Below are positions 42,927 to 51,659 of a stretch of DNA of 64,000 nt, piece after piece. The position numbers and the translations under genes were made by a program. The notes under the pieces are model-generated. The model was not told the origin of the DNA. It saw nothing but the letters and a program-made list of their open reading frames with translations, and ran no database searches. The stretch is from an uncultured Comamonas sp. (GTDB taxonomy: Bacteria > Pseudomonadota > Gammaproteobacteria > Burkholderiales > Burkholderiaceae_C), in contig CAMZGS010000009.1 in NCBI GenBank assembly GCA_947306475.1, positions 1 through 64,000 of the forward strand, read 5' to 3'. Position 1 is the stretch's first letter. Every line of letters begins with the position of its first letter.

Positions 42927-44323
42927 TGACTGCCACCAACACAGAACAAACCATAGCTGCAACCGCAGGCGCAGCAAGCCAAAACAGCCAAAAAGACCCA
43001 AATTTGCACAACACCGAAGGCCGCGCTGCCGCGCTGCGCTTCATCACCTGCGGCAGCGTCGATGACGGCAAGAGCACCTTGATTGGCCGCCTGCTGGTCG
43101 ATAGCCGCAGCGTGCTGCAAGACCAGATTGCCGGGGTGAGCAAATCCGGCACAGTGGACCTGGCGCAACTCACCGACGGCTTGGCCGCTGAGCGCGAGCA
43201 GGGCATCACCATCGACGTGGCCTGGCGCTATTTCGCCACCGAGGCGCGTAAATTCATCATTGGCGATGCACCCGGCCACGAGCAGTACACGCGCAACATG
43301 GTCACCGCCGCCTCGCAGGCCGATGCCGCCGTGGTGCTGGTCGATGCCACCAAGCTGGACTGGGCCAACCCCCAGCTGCAACTGCTGGCACAAACGCGCC
43401 GCCACAGCCTGCTGGTGCAGCTGCTGCGCGTACCGGCGCTGGTGTTTGCCGTGAACAAGCTCGATGCCGTGGCCGACCCGGCCCTGGCCTTTGCCCACAT
43501 CCAGGCGGCGCTGGAAAAATTCGCTCAGGAAGCAGGCATTCAAGCTGCAGCCACGGTGCCAATCTCGGCCCTCAAGGGCTGGAACGTGGTCACCCCCCAG
43601 CCCGACTGGTGCGGCTACCAAGGCCCCAGTCTGCTGCAACTGCTGGAACAACTGCCCACCACCGAGGACGATACCGACCTGCCCCTGGCCTTTCCGGTGC
43701 AGTGGGTGGAAAAGTTCTCCTCGTCTGCCGACACCTCGCAGGGCCGCCGCATCTTCTGGGGCCGCGTGGCCGCAGGCCAGGTGCAGCCGGGCCAGCAGGT
43801 GCAGGTTTTCCCCAGCGGCCAGCTGGCCACGGTGGCCCAGGTGCTCAACCACGTGCGCCAGCCGCAGACCGTGGGTGCGGGCCTGAGCGCCGGCGTGGTG
43901 CTGGATCGTGAAGTGGATGTCTCGCGCGGCGACTGGCTGCTGGCCGCCCCGCAAGCCGTAGAAGTGGCAGAGGACGACTTCGATACCCCCGCCGCCGTCA
44001 GCCCCTGGCCCAGCCAGAAAACCCTGACCGCCACGGTGGCCTGGATGGACGACGAGCCCCTGGTCGTGGGTCGCGTCTATTGGGCGCTGCATGGCCACCG
44101 CTGGGTCAAGGCCAAGGTGCAAGCCGTGGCGCACCAGCTCGATATCCACACGCTGGCGCAGCAGGCGGCCACCACCCTGGCACCCAACGCCATCGGCCAG
44201 GTGCAACTGCTGCTGCAGGAAGCGCTGCCACTGGCACCATTCCAGCAGGCACGCAAGCTGGGTTCGCTGATCCTGGTGGACACCGCCAGCCACGCCACCG
44301 CTGGCGCAGTGCTGGTGCAGTAA
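42926..44323 (+). CDS. cysN: Sulfate adenylyltransferase subunit 1 (GTPase)
   Basis: CysN is the GTPase that drives APS synthesis by CysD. The 465-residue protein has G1 in GSVDDGKSTLIGRLL, the switch region EREQGITIDVAWRYF, G3 in DAPGHEQYTRNM and G4 in VNKLD. The first 30 residues are Ala/Thr/Gln-rich and not conserved. No APS-kinase (CysC) domain is fused to the C-terminus, unlike in some bacteria. It is translationally coupled to cysD. Confidence 0.97.
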   Translation: MTATNTEQTIAATAGAASQNSQKDPNLHNTEGRAAALRFITCGSVDDGKSTLIGRLLVDSRSVLQDQIAGVSKSGTVDLAQLTDGLAAEREQGITIDVAWRYFATEARKFIIGDAPGHEQYTRNMVTAASQADAAVVLVDATKLDWANPQLQLLAQTRRHSLLVQLLRVPALVFAVNKLDAVADPALAFAHIQAALEKFAQEAGIQAAATVPISALKGWNVVTPQPDWCGYQGPSLLQLLEQLPTTEDDTDLPLAFPVQWVEKFSSSADTSQGRRIFWGRVAAGQVQPGQQVQVFPSGQLATVAQVLNHVRQPQTVGAGLSAGVVLDREVDVSRGDWLLAAPQAVEVAEDDFDTPAAVSPWPSQKTLTATVAWMDDEPLVVGRVYWALHGHRWVKAKVQAVAHQLDIHTLAQQAATTLAPNAIGQVQLLLQEALPLAPFQQARKLGSLILVDTASHATAGAVLVQ

Positions 44324-44440
44324 GCCCCGCCGCGCCCGAGCCTGCGGCGTCATGCGTATGCCGGTCGTGTGGCCGGCGTGCGCTGCTGTGCTGGGTCCGC
44401 CACAGCTGCGGGAGCTGCGGCGCCCGGCACAATGGCATCC

Positions 44441-44902
44441 ATGTCCGATACCCGATCTGCCCCCCTGCCCACCACCAACCCGCTGGGCGCAGCGCCCGAG
44501 GCCCTGGTGCTGTTTGCCCACGGCGCGCGCTCGGCCCGTTGGGCCGAGCCGCTGCACGCCCTGCAGGAAGCGCTGCAGCAGCAAGCTGCCGCGCAGGGCC
44601 GCCGCTGCGTGGTGCGCCTGGCGTTTCTGGAGCTGATGCAGCCCGATCTGCCCCAGGTGCTGGCCGAACTGGCCGATGCCGGCCTGCACGACGTGGCCAT
44701 CTGGCCCGTGTTCTGGGCGGCGGGTGGCCATGTGCTGCGCGATGTGCCCGCCCTCATCGCCCAGGCGCAGCAGCGCGATCCACTGCTGCAGGTGCAGATC
44801 TGGCCGGTGCTCTCGCGCTGGCCGGGGCTGCTCGACTGGCTGGCCGGACAGGTGTTTGCCACCCCTCAGGACACAGCAAGCAAGGGAAGCGTGCAGGGTT
44901 AA
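44441..44902 (+). CDS. CbiX/SirB-like sirohydrochlorin chelatase
   Basis: The 153-residue protein has the chelatase strand and His in ALVLFAHGARSARWAEPL and a second conserved His in FWAAGGHVLRDVPAL. Single-domain CbiX/SirB proteins insert cobalt or iron into sirohydrochlorin. As CysI upstream needs siroheme, an iron-inserting role is the simplest reading. The start is uncertain: ATG codons at 44432 and 44441 are both plausible and neither has a clear ribosome site. It follows cysN by 117 bases. Confidence 0.75.
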   Translation: MSDTRSAPLPTTNPLGAAPEALVLFAHGARSARWAEPLHALQEALQQQAAAQGRRCVVRLAFLELMQPDLPQVLAELADAGLHDVAIWPVFWAAGGHVLRDVPALIAQAQQRDPLLQVQIWPVLSRWPGLLDWLAGQVFATPQDTASKGSVQG

Positions 44903-44925
44903 CCCTTGGTTCTTACACTTGCCGG

Positions 44926-44954
44926 CGCCCGCTGCCTGCGGGCGTTGTTTGTTT
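44926..44954 (+). terminator. Hairpin after the cys gene group
   Basis: A 7-bp GC stem (CGCCCGC / GCGGGCG) with a 5-base loop is followed by TTGTTTGTTT. It is probably a terminator of the cys operon. It ends just before the GAGGAG ribosome site of the next gene. A 12-bp palindrome, AGGGTTAACCCT, lies upstream at 44895-44906. Confidence 0.6.
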
Positions 44955-44965
44955 GAGGAGCTGTT

Positions 44966-45763
44966 GTGTCTAGCGAATATTTGCGCCCCCTGGCGCAATT
45001 GCCCGTGCCCCCGAACCTGCTGGGGGTGTTGACCGATATCGACGATACCCTGACCACCCAGGGCCAGGTGCCGCCGCCTGTGGTGCAGGCCCTGGGCCGC
45101 CTGCGCGCTGCCGGGTTGAAGGTGGTGCCGATCACCGGGCGCTCGATGGGCTGGAGCGAGCCGCACGCGCTCGACTGGCCGGTGGATGCCATCGTCGCGG
45201 AAAACGGCGCCGCCGCGCTGCGCCGCAATGCACGCGGTGAGCTGGAGCGCCTGTACCAGATCGCCGATCACCAGGTGCGCGCCGCCAATTACGCGCGCAT
45301 GCAGCAGGTGCTGGCGCAGATCGAGGCGCAGGTGCCCGGCGCGCGCCGCTCCGCAGACTCACACGGGCGCGAGTGCGATATCGCCGTGGACCACAGCGAG
45401 CACACCCGGATGGCGCCCGAGCACATGGAAGCCTGCATGGCGCTGATGCGCGCGGCCGGTATGAATGCCACGGTGAGCAGCATCCACATCAACGGCTGGT
45501 ACGGCCAGCACGACAAGCTGCTGGGCGCGCGCTGGATCCTGCGCCAGCTGTTCGATCTGGACCTGGACGCCACCCTGCCACGCTGGATCTACATCGGCGA
45601 TTCGCTCAACGACCAGGTCATGTTCCGCCACCTGCCGCACACCGTGGGCGTGGCCAACATCGCGCGCTTTATGCCGCGCCTGCAGCACCTGCCGCGGTAT
45701 GTGACCCAGGCGGAACGTGGCGCTGGGTTTATCGAGTTGGTGGACCACATTTTGCAAAAATAA
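44966..45763 (+). CDS. HAD family (Cof/IIB-type) phosphatase
   Basis: The 265-residue protein has HAD motif I with the nucleophile (GVLTDIDDTLTTQGQ), motif II/cap region (VPITGRSMGWSE) and motif IV (IYIGDSLNDQVMF). This matches the IIB class, which includes sucrose- and mannosyl-phosphoglycerate phosphatases. The substrate cannot be told from the sequence. The start is GTG at 44966, six bases after GAGGAG. It lies between the cys group and putA and may be its own transcription unit. Confidence 0.85.
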   Translation: MSSEYLRPLAQLPVPPNLLGVLTDIDDTLTTQGQVPPPVVQALGRLRAAGLKVVPITGRSMGWSEPHALDWPVDAIVAENGAAALRRNARGELERLYQIADHQVRAANYARMQQVLAQIEAQVPGARRSADSHGRECDIAVDHSEHTRMAPEHMEACMALMRAAGMNATVSSIHINGWYGQHDKLLGARWILRQLFDLDLDATLPRWIYIGDSLNDQVMFRHLPHTVGVANIARFMPRLQHLPRYVTQAERGAGFIELVDHILQK

Positions 45764-45764
45764 G

Positions 45765-45839
45765 AGCTGTACACGCTGGCCAGATAAGGTTTTTAGAACA
45801 AAAGATTTTGTTTTTGATTACTGGCAAGCGTGTGCAGCT
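45765..45839 (+). repeat. Intergenic repeat copy 5 (18-bp hairpin arms) upstream of putA
   Basis: Arms AGCTGTACACGCTGGCCA (45765-45782) and TGGCAAGCGTGTGCAGCT (45822-45839) pair over 18 positions with one G-T and one mismatch. The loop is about 39 bases and AT-rich. It begins two bases after the HAD stop codon and lies 140 bases before putA. Confidence 0.8.
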
Positions 45840-45937
45840 ATATTTTTTGTAATTGTTCCTGTCAAAATGTGTAAAAAATAAGGGTTTACACCAGTAACCT
45901 ACGGGTACAACCTCTGCGACATTTTTTTCCATTCTGG

Positions 45938-45943
45938 GTTGCA
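45938..45943 (+). promoter_or_regulatory. Candidate PutA operator
   Basis: GTTGCA, the core bound by PutA in E. coli, occurs here within GGGTTGCACC, about 35 bases before the putA start. A six-base match is weak on its own. The N-terminal DNA-binding domain of the encoded PutA makes autoregulation plausible. Confidence 0.4.
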
Positions 45944-45978
45944 CCTGGCGACCCGTTGTTGTTTTTGGGGTTGTGCTT

Positions 45979-48900
45979 ATGTCCACCACGATAGGAATCA
46001 AAGTCGATGACGCGCTGCGCGAGCGCATTCGCCGTGCGGCGCAGGATGTGGGGCGCACCCCGCATTGGCTGATCAAGCAAGCCGTTGTTCAGTATGTAGA
46101 TGCGCTGGAGCGTGGCTTACCCACGATCCGCGTTGTGTCCACAGAAACGGCAGCAGCAGGCGCCGAGGTGCAGGAGGCATCCGAGGTGCAACCAAGCGCC
46201 AGCACCGAGGTGCAACCCTTCTTGCATTTTGCCCAGTCGGTGCAGCCGCAAACGCCTTTGCGGGCGGCCATCACCGCTGCCTGGCATCGGCCAGAGCCAG
46301 AATGCCTGCCCGCCCTGCTGTCCCTGGCGCGCCCCAGCGATGCCGAGCAAACCAACCAAGTGCGCGAGCTGGCCACGCGCCTGGTGCAGGGCCTGCGCGA
46401 TGCGCCTGCAAGCGGCGGCGTGGCGGCGCTGGTGCAGGAGTTTTCGCTCTCCAGCCAGGAGGGCGTGGCGCTGATGTGTCTGGCCGAGGCGCTGCTGCGC
46501 ATCCCCGATAAGGCCACGCGCGATGCGCTGATCCGCGACAAGATCAGCAAGGGCGATTGGAAGGCGCACGTGGGCCGCTCGCCATCGATGTTTGTCAACG
46601 CCGCCGCCTGGGGGCTGGTGCTGACCGGCAAGCTCACCAGCACCAGCAGCGAAGGCAGCCTGTCTTCGGCGCTGACGCGGGTGATTGGCAAGGGCGGCGA
46701 GCCGTTGATTCGCCAAGGCGTGAATCACGCCATGAAGCTCATGGGCGAGCAGTTCGTTACCGGCCAGAACATTGCCGAGGCGCTGGCCAACAGCCGCCAG
46801 TACGAAAAACAGGGCTTTCGCTACAGCTACGACATGCTGGGCGAGGCTGCCACCACCGAACAGGACGCCCAGCGCTATCTGCAGGCCTACGAGCAGGCCA
46901 TCCACGCCATTGGTGCGGCGTCCAGCGGGCGCGGCATCTTTGAAGGGCCGGGCATCTCCATCAAGCTCTCGGCACTGCACCCGCGCTACCTGCGCGCGCA
47001 GTACGACCGCGTGATGGGCGAGCTGCTGCCGCGCGTGCTGCATCTGGCCGAGCTGGCCAAGCAGTACGACATCGGCATGAACATCGACGCAGAGGAGGCC
47101 GACCGCCTGGAGCTGTCGCTCGATCTGCTCGAAGCGCTGTGCGCTGCGCCCAGCCTCAAGGGCTGGAGCGGCATTGGCTTTGTGGTGCAGGCCTACCAGA
47201 AGCGCTGCCCGCAGGTGATCGACTTCATCATCGACCTGGCACGCCGCAGCCGCCGCCGCCTGATGGTGCGTCTGGTCAAGGGCGCCTACTGGGACAGCGA
47301 GATCAAGCGCGCCCAGCAGGATGGCCTCTCCGGCTACCCGGTGTTCACGCGCAAGGTCTATACCGATGTCAGCTACCTGGCATGCGCGCGCAAGCTGCTG
47401 GAGGCGCCCGACGCTGTCTATCCGCAATTTGCCACGCACAACGCCCAGACCCTGGCCAGCATCTACCACATGGCGCAGACCGTGGGCGGCAGCTACTACA
47501 GCGGGCAGTACGAATTCCAGTGCCTGCACGGCATGGGCGAGCCGCTGTACCAGCAGGTCGTCGGCCTCACGTCCGAGGGCAAGCTGGCACGCCCCTGTCG
47601 CATCTATGCCCCGGTGGGCAGCCACGAAACGCTGCTGGCCTACCTGGTGCGCCGTCTGCTGGAAAACGGCGCCAACACCTCGTTCGTCAACCGCATTGGT
47701 GACCCGAATGTGCCCGTGGCCGAGCTGGTGGCCGACCCGGTGGATGCCACCCTGCGCATCGCCAACCAGGATGGCCGCCTGGGGGCACCGCACCCACGCA
47801 TTCCGCTGCCGGCCAACATGTTTGCCCACCTGGGCGAGCAGGCGCGGCCCAACTCGCGCGGGTTGAATCTGGCGCATGAGCAGCAACTGGCCTCGCTGGC
47901 CGCCGCACTGCTGCACAGCACCACGCAGAACTGGCTGGCCGCGCCGGCCGATGTGCCGCTGCCCTCGGCGCCGGCGCAAACGCCCGGCTGGAGCGCGGTG
48001 CGCAACCCGGCGGAGCTGACGGACATCGTTGGCTGGGTGTACGAGGCCAACGTGGCCCAGGCCGCTGCCGCCGCCCAGCGGGCCGCGCGTGCGGCGCCCA
48101 TCTGGGCCGGCACCCCACCTGCCACCCGGGGCGATGTGCTGGCACGCGCCGCCGACCTGCTGGAGCAGCGCAGCCAGGTGCTGATGGGCCTGATCGTGCG
48201 CGAAGCGGGCAAGACCCTGCCCAATGCCGTGGCCGAGATCCGCGAGGCGGTGGACTTTCTGCGCTACTACGGTGCCCAGGTGGCCGCGCAGTTCGACAAC
48301 GCCCGCGAGCGTCCCCTGGGCGTGATCCTGGCCATCAGCCCCTGGAACTTCCCGCTGGCCATCTTCTGTGGCCAGGTGGCTGCGGCACTGGCTGCCGGCA
48401 ACACCGTGCTGGCCAAGCCGGCCGAGCAAACGGCGCTGACGGCAGCGGCCATGGTGGATGTCCTGTACGAAGCCGGCGTGCCGCGCGATGCACTGCAACT
48501 GGTGCCGGGCCGGGGCGAATCCGTGGGCGCAGCGCTGGTGGCGCATCCGCAGGTGGCAGGGGTGATGTTCACCGGCTCCACCGAGGTGGCACGCATCATT
48601 GCGCGTCAGCTGGCCCAGCGCCTCTCGCCCAGCGGCCAGCCGATTCCGCTGATTGCCGAGACCGGTGGCCAGAACGCCATGATCGTGGACTCGTCCGCGC
48701 TGGCTGAACAGGTGGTGGGCGATGTGCTGGCCTCGGCCTTCGATTCGGCCGGGCAGCGCTGCTCGGCCCTGCGCCTGCTGTGCGTGCAGGAGGATGTGGC
48801 CGAGCGCCAGCTCACCATGCTGCGCGAGGCGTTGCAGGAGTGGACGCTGGGCAACCCCGGTCGCCACAGCACCGATGTCGGCCCGGTGATCGACGAGGAA

Positions 48901-49986
48901 GCGCGCGCCCAGATCGAGGCGCACATTGCCGCCATGCAGCAGGCCGGGCAAAAGGTCACGCGCGTGGAGCGGCGCGACGGCGCCCTCAATGGCTACTTCG
49001 TGGCTCCGGCCATCATCGAAATCGACAGCCCGCGGCGCCTGACGCGCGAGGTGTTCGGCCCGGTGCTGCACGTCGTGCGCTTTGCGCGCGAGCAGCTCGA
49101 TGCGCTGGTGGACGACATCAACGCCAGCGGCTACGGCCTCACTTTTGGCGTGCACAGCCGCATCGATGAAACCATCGAGCGCCTGAGCAGCCGCATCCAG
49201 GCCGGCAACATCTATGTGAACCGCAACGTCATCGGTGCCGTGGTGGGCGTGCAGCCCTTTGGCGGCATGGGGCTGTCGGGCACCGGCCCCAAGGCTGGCG
49301 GACCGCTGTATCTGTACCGCCTGGTGCAGGGGCAGCCCAACACCGCGCTGGCGGCACTGCCGCGCACCGAGGCGCAACAGCCCCAGCCCAGCCTGCAACT
49401 GCTGCACCAGCTGCAGCAGGCCGTGCTGCCGGGGCTGGAGCTGGCGCACACGCGCGCAGCCTGCGATGCGGCGCTGACCGGCGCACGCCTGGGAAGCAGC
49501 GTGCTGCTGCCCGGCCCCACAGGCGAGAGCAACCGTTACCTCCTGCTGCCCCGTGGCCCGGTGTGGGCGCTGCCGTGCACGCCCCTGGGGCTGGTGCACC
49601 AGGTGGCGGCGGCCCTGGCCAGCGGCAATGCCTGCCATGTGGTCTTGCCGGAAGAGGACAATGGCTGCGCCGCCGTGTGGCAGGCGCTGCGCCAGGCACT
49701 GGGCGATGCCGGGGTACCCTGGCTGCACAGCGCCGAGGAGTCCAGCCTGGACGATCCGGCCGCGCCCATGGCCGCGCTGTTGTTCGAGGGCGACGGCGAT
49801 GCCTTGCAGCGCATCAACACCCGAGTGATGGCCCGCGACGGAGCCATCGTGCGTGTCGAGAGTCGCAGCAGCGAGGCGCTGCTCGCCGGGCTGGGCTACG
49901 ACTTGGCAGCCCTGTGTCATGAGCAAGTCATCAGCACCAACACGGCCGCCGCTGGTGGCAATGCCCAGTTGATGACCATGGCCTGA
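45979..49986 (+). CDS. putA: Trifunctional proline utilisation protein PutA
   Basis: PutA oxidises proline to glutamate and represses its own genes. The 1335-residue protein starts with a ribbon-helix-helix DNA-binding domain (about residues 1-45, TTIGIKVDDALRERIRRA). A low-complexity linker follows, then the FAD-dependent proline dehydrogenase barrel (about 180-570, with RLMVRLVKGAYWDSEIKRAQ). The P5C dehydrogenase domain (about 650-1120) has EAGKTLPNAVAEI, TGSTEVARI and catalytic Cys928 in GQRCSALRLL. A 200-residue C-terminal domain closes it, as in long PutA forms. The start is ATG 45979; GTG 45973 is two codons earlier. putP follows. Confidence 0.97.
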   Translation: MSTTIGIKVDDALRERIRRAAQDVGRTPHWLIKQAVVQYVDALERGLPTIRVVSTETAAAGAEVQEASEVQPSASTEVQPFLHFAQSVQPQTPLRAAITAAWHRPEPECLPALLSLARPSDAEQTNQVRELATRLVQGLRDAPASGGVAALVQEFSLSSQEGVALMCLAEALLRIPDKATRDALIRDKISKGDWKAHVGRSPSMFVNAAAWGLVLTGKLTSTSSEGSLSSALTRVIGKGGEPLIRQGVNHAMKLMGEQFVTGQNIAEALANSRQYEKQGFRYSYDMLGEAATTEQDAQRYLQAYEQAIHAIGAASSGRGIFEGPGISIKLSALHPRYLRAQYDRVMGELLPRVLHLAELAKQYDIGMNIDAEEADRLELSLDLLEALCAAPSLKGWSGIGFVVQAYQKRCPQVIDFIIDLARRSRRRLMVRLVKGAYWDSEIKRAQQDGLSGYPVFTRKVYTDVSYLACARKLLEAPDAVYPQFATHNAQTLASIYHMAQTVGGSYYSGQYEFQCLHGMGEPLYQQVVGLTSEGKLARPCRIYAPVGSHETLLAYLVRRLLENGANTSFVNRIGDPNVPVAELVADPVDATLRIANQDGRLGAPHPRIPLPANMFAHLGEQARPNSRGLNLAHEQQLASLAAALLHSTTQNWLAAPADVPLPSAPAQTPGWSAVRNPAELTDIVGWVYEANVAQAAAAAQRAARAAPIWAGTPPATRGDVLARAADLLEQRSQVLMGLIVREAGKTLPNAVAEIREAVDFLRYYGAQVAAQFDNARERPLGVILAISPWNFPLAIFCGQVAAALAAGNTVLAKPAEQTALTAAAMVDVLYEAGVPRDALQLVPGRGESVGAALVAHPQVAGVMFTGSTEVARIIARQLAQRLSPSGQPIPLIAETGGQNAMIVDSSALAEQVVGDVLASAFDSAGQRCSALRLLCVQEDVAERQLTMLREALQEWTLGNPGRHSTDVGPVIDEEARAQIEAHIAAMQQAGQKVTRVERRDGALNGYFVAPAIIEIDSPRRLTREVFGPVLHVVRFAREQLDALVDDINASGYGLTFGVHSRIDETIERLSSRIQAGNIYVNRNVIGAVVGVQPFGGMGLSGTGPKAGGPLYLYRLVQGQPNTALAALPRTEAQQPQPSLQLLHQLQQAVLPGLELAHTRAACDAALTGARLGSSVLLPGPTGESNRYLLLPRGPVWALPCTPLGLVHQVAAALASGNACHVVLPEEDNGCAAVWQALRQALGDAGVPWLHSAEESSLDDPAAPMAALLFEGDGDALQRINTRVMARDGAIVRVESRSSEALLAGLGYDLAALCHEQVISTNTAAAGGNAQLMTMA
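46163..46214 (+). repeat. Ten-base microrepeats in the putA linker
   Basis: CCGAGGTGCA occurs three times at 46163, 46181 and 46205, with spacings of 18 and 24 bases, so the frame is kept. The encoded linker repeats the motif EVQ. It lies between the DNA-binding domain and the catalytic part of PutA. Confidence 0.7.
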
Positions 49987-49998
49987 AAGCCAACCGGC

Positions 49999-50027
49999 AC
50001 CCGCTTCCACAAGGAGCGGGTTTTTTT
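49999..50027 (+). terminator. Rho-independent terminator after putA
   Basis: A 7-bp stem (ACCCGCT / AGCGGGT) with a 9-base loop is followed by seven T. It separates putA from putP, so putP probably has its own promoter or receives read-through. Confidence 0.88.
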
Positions 50028-50030
50028 GCC

Positions 50031-50079
50031 ATAAAAGGCGCAAATGCTTATCTGGCAAGCGCTGGCAGCTATCAAAACA
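50031..50079 (+). repeat. Intergenic repeat copy 6 (single arm)
   Basis: GCAAGCGCTGGCAGCTAT is an exact match to the family core and is preceded by the usual ATGCTTATCTG lead-in. It lies between the putA terminator and the putP ribosome site. Confidence 0.85.
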
Positions 50080-50093
50080 TGAATGGAGATACC

Positions 50094-51593
50094 ATGCAAC
50101 TCAACTGGAACGACCCAACGGCGATCATGTTTGCCATCTACCTGGTCGCCATGCTGGCCATTGGCTGGCTCGGCTATCTGGGCACCAAGAACCTGTCCGA
50201 CTACATCCTGGGGGGACGCAGTCTGGGCAGTTTTGTGACGGCGCTGTCGGCGGGTGCCTCGGACATGAGCGGCTGGCTGCTGATGGGGCTGCCCGGCGCG
50301 GTGTACGTGGCCGGCCTGTCGGAGTCATGGATTGCGATTGGCCTGTGCGTCGGCGCCTACCTGAACTGGCGCTGGGTGGCGGCGCGCCTGCGCCTGTACA
50401 CCGAGCGCGCGGGCAATGCGCTGACGCTGCCGGACTTTCTCTCCAACCGTTTTGAAGACCACAGCAACGCGCTGCGCATCGTCACGGCGGTGGTGATTCT
50501 GGTGTTCTTCACGCTGTACTGCGCCTCGGGCGTGGTGGCAGGCGCGCGCCTGTTCGAGAACATGTTTGGCATGCCCTACGGCGTGGCGCTGTGGGTGGGC
50601 GCGGCCTGCACCATTGCCTATGTGCTGATTGGCGGCTTTTTGGCGGTGAGCTGGACCGACACCATTCAGGCCTCGCTGATGATCACCGCCTTGTTGTTGG
50701 CGCCGGTGATGGCCTGGCTGGCGGTCTCCAACCAGCTGCAGCAGGGGGTGGATTTGCACACCATCATTGCGCCCGAGCGCTTTGACATGCTGCGCGGCAC
50801 GACCTTTGTCGGCATCGTCTCCCTGCTGGCCTGGGGCCTGGGCTACTTTGGCCAGCCGCACATCCTGGTGCGGTTCATGGCCGCCTCGTCGGTGCAGACC
50901 ATTCCCAATGCCCGGCGCATCAGCATGACCTGGATGGTGCTGTGCCTGGGCGGTGCTGTGGCGGTGGGCATGGTGGGCATTCCCTACTTTGCCCTGAACG
51001 AAGCGGGCGCTGCGGCCGTCAACGCCAACGCCGAGACCGTGTTCATGGAGCTGGCCAAGCAGCTGTTCAACCCCTGGGTGGCTGGTGGCCTGCTGGCCGC
51101 CATCCTGGCTGCGGTGATGAGCACGCTCTCCTGCCAGCTGCTGGTGTGCTCCAGCGCGCTGACCGAAGACATCTACCGCACCTTCCTGCGCAGGAACGCC
51201 AGCCAGCAGGAGCTGGTCTGGGTGGGCCGCGCCATGGTGCTGCTGATTGCGCTGATTGCCATCGGCCTGGCCAGCAACCCCGAATCCAAGGTGCTGGGCA
51301 TGGTCAGCTACGCCTGGGCCGGCTTTGGCGCCGCCTTCGGGCCGGTGATCATCCTGTCGGTGTTCTGGAAGGGCATGACGCGCAACGGCGCCCTGGCCGG
51401 GATCATCGTCGGTGCAGTCACCGTGCTGGTGTGGAAGCAGTTTGGCTGGCTGGGTTTGTATGAAATCGTGCCCGGCTTCATCCTGTGCGCCCTGACGATC
51501 TTCATTGTCAGTCGCCTGGGCACACCCTCTCAGACCATGCTGGCCGCCCACGACGAGGTGGAAAAGGAATTTGCCCGCATCGGCGTGCGGTAA
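50094..51593 (+). CDS. putP: Sodium/proline symporter PutP
   Basis: PutP imports proline with sodium and belongs to the solute:sodium symporter family. The 499-residue protein has about 13 hydrophobic segments. The conserved early motif DYILGGRSLGSFVTALSAGA is followed by SDMSGWLLMGLPGA, both typical of PutP. The ATG at 50094 has GGAG eight bases upstream; the track start at 50079 is five codons earlier. It follows putA on the same strand and gives a complete proline uptake and catabolism pair. A hairpin terminator follows. Confidence 0.96.
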   Translation: MQLNWNDPTAIMFAIYLVAMLAIGWLGYLGTKNLSDYILGGRSLGSFVTALSAGASDMSGWLLMGLPGAVYVAGLSESWIAIGLCVGAYLNWRWVAARLRLYTERAGNALTLPDFLSNRFEDHSNALRIVTAVVILVFFTLYCASGVVAGARLFENMFGMPYGVALWVGAACTIAYVLIGGFLAVSWTDTIQASLMITALLLAPVMAWLAVSNQLQQGVDLHTIIAPERFDMLRGTTFVGIVSLLAWGLGYFGQPHILVRFMAASSVQTIPNARRISMTWMVLCLGGAVAVGMVGIPYFALNEAGAAAVNANAETVFMELAKQLFNPWVAGGLLAAILAAVMSTLSCQLLVCSSALTEDIYRTFLRRNASQQELVWVGRAMVLLIALIAIGLASNPESKVLGMVSYAWAGFGAAFGPVIILSVFWKGMTRNGALAGIIVGAVTVLVWKQFGWLGLYEIVPGFILCALTIFIVSRLGTPSQTMLAAHDEVEKEFARIGVR

Positions 51594-51612
51594 GCATTGT
51601 TTCCTGTGTTGC

Positions 51613-51648
51613 AAGGGCGTTGCTGACAGTAAGGACGGCAACGCCCTT
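51613..51648. terminator. Hairpin between putP and the convergent gene
   Basis: A perfect 11-bp stem (AAGGGCGTTGC / GCAACGCCCTT) with a 14-base loop lies between two convergent genes. T runs are weak on both sides, so it may serve either strand with modest efficiency. Confidence 0.7.
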
Positions 51649-51659
51649 TGTCTTGTGGG

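Noticed and set aside
46117-50058. Antisense ORF of 1313 codons opposite putA
   Set aside because: Shadow of putA. Translation is His/Gln/Arg-rich with no recognisable domain.
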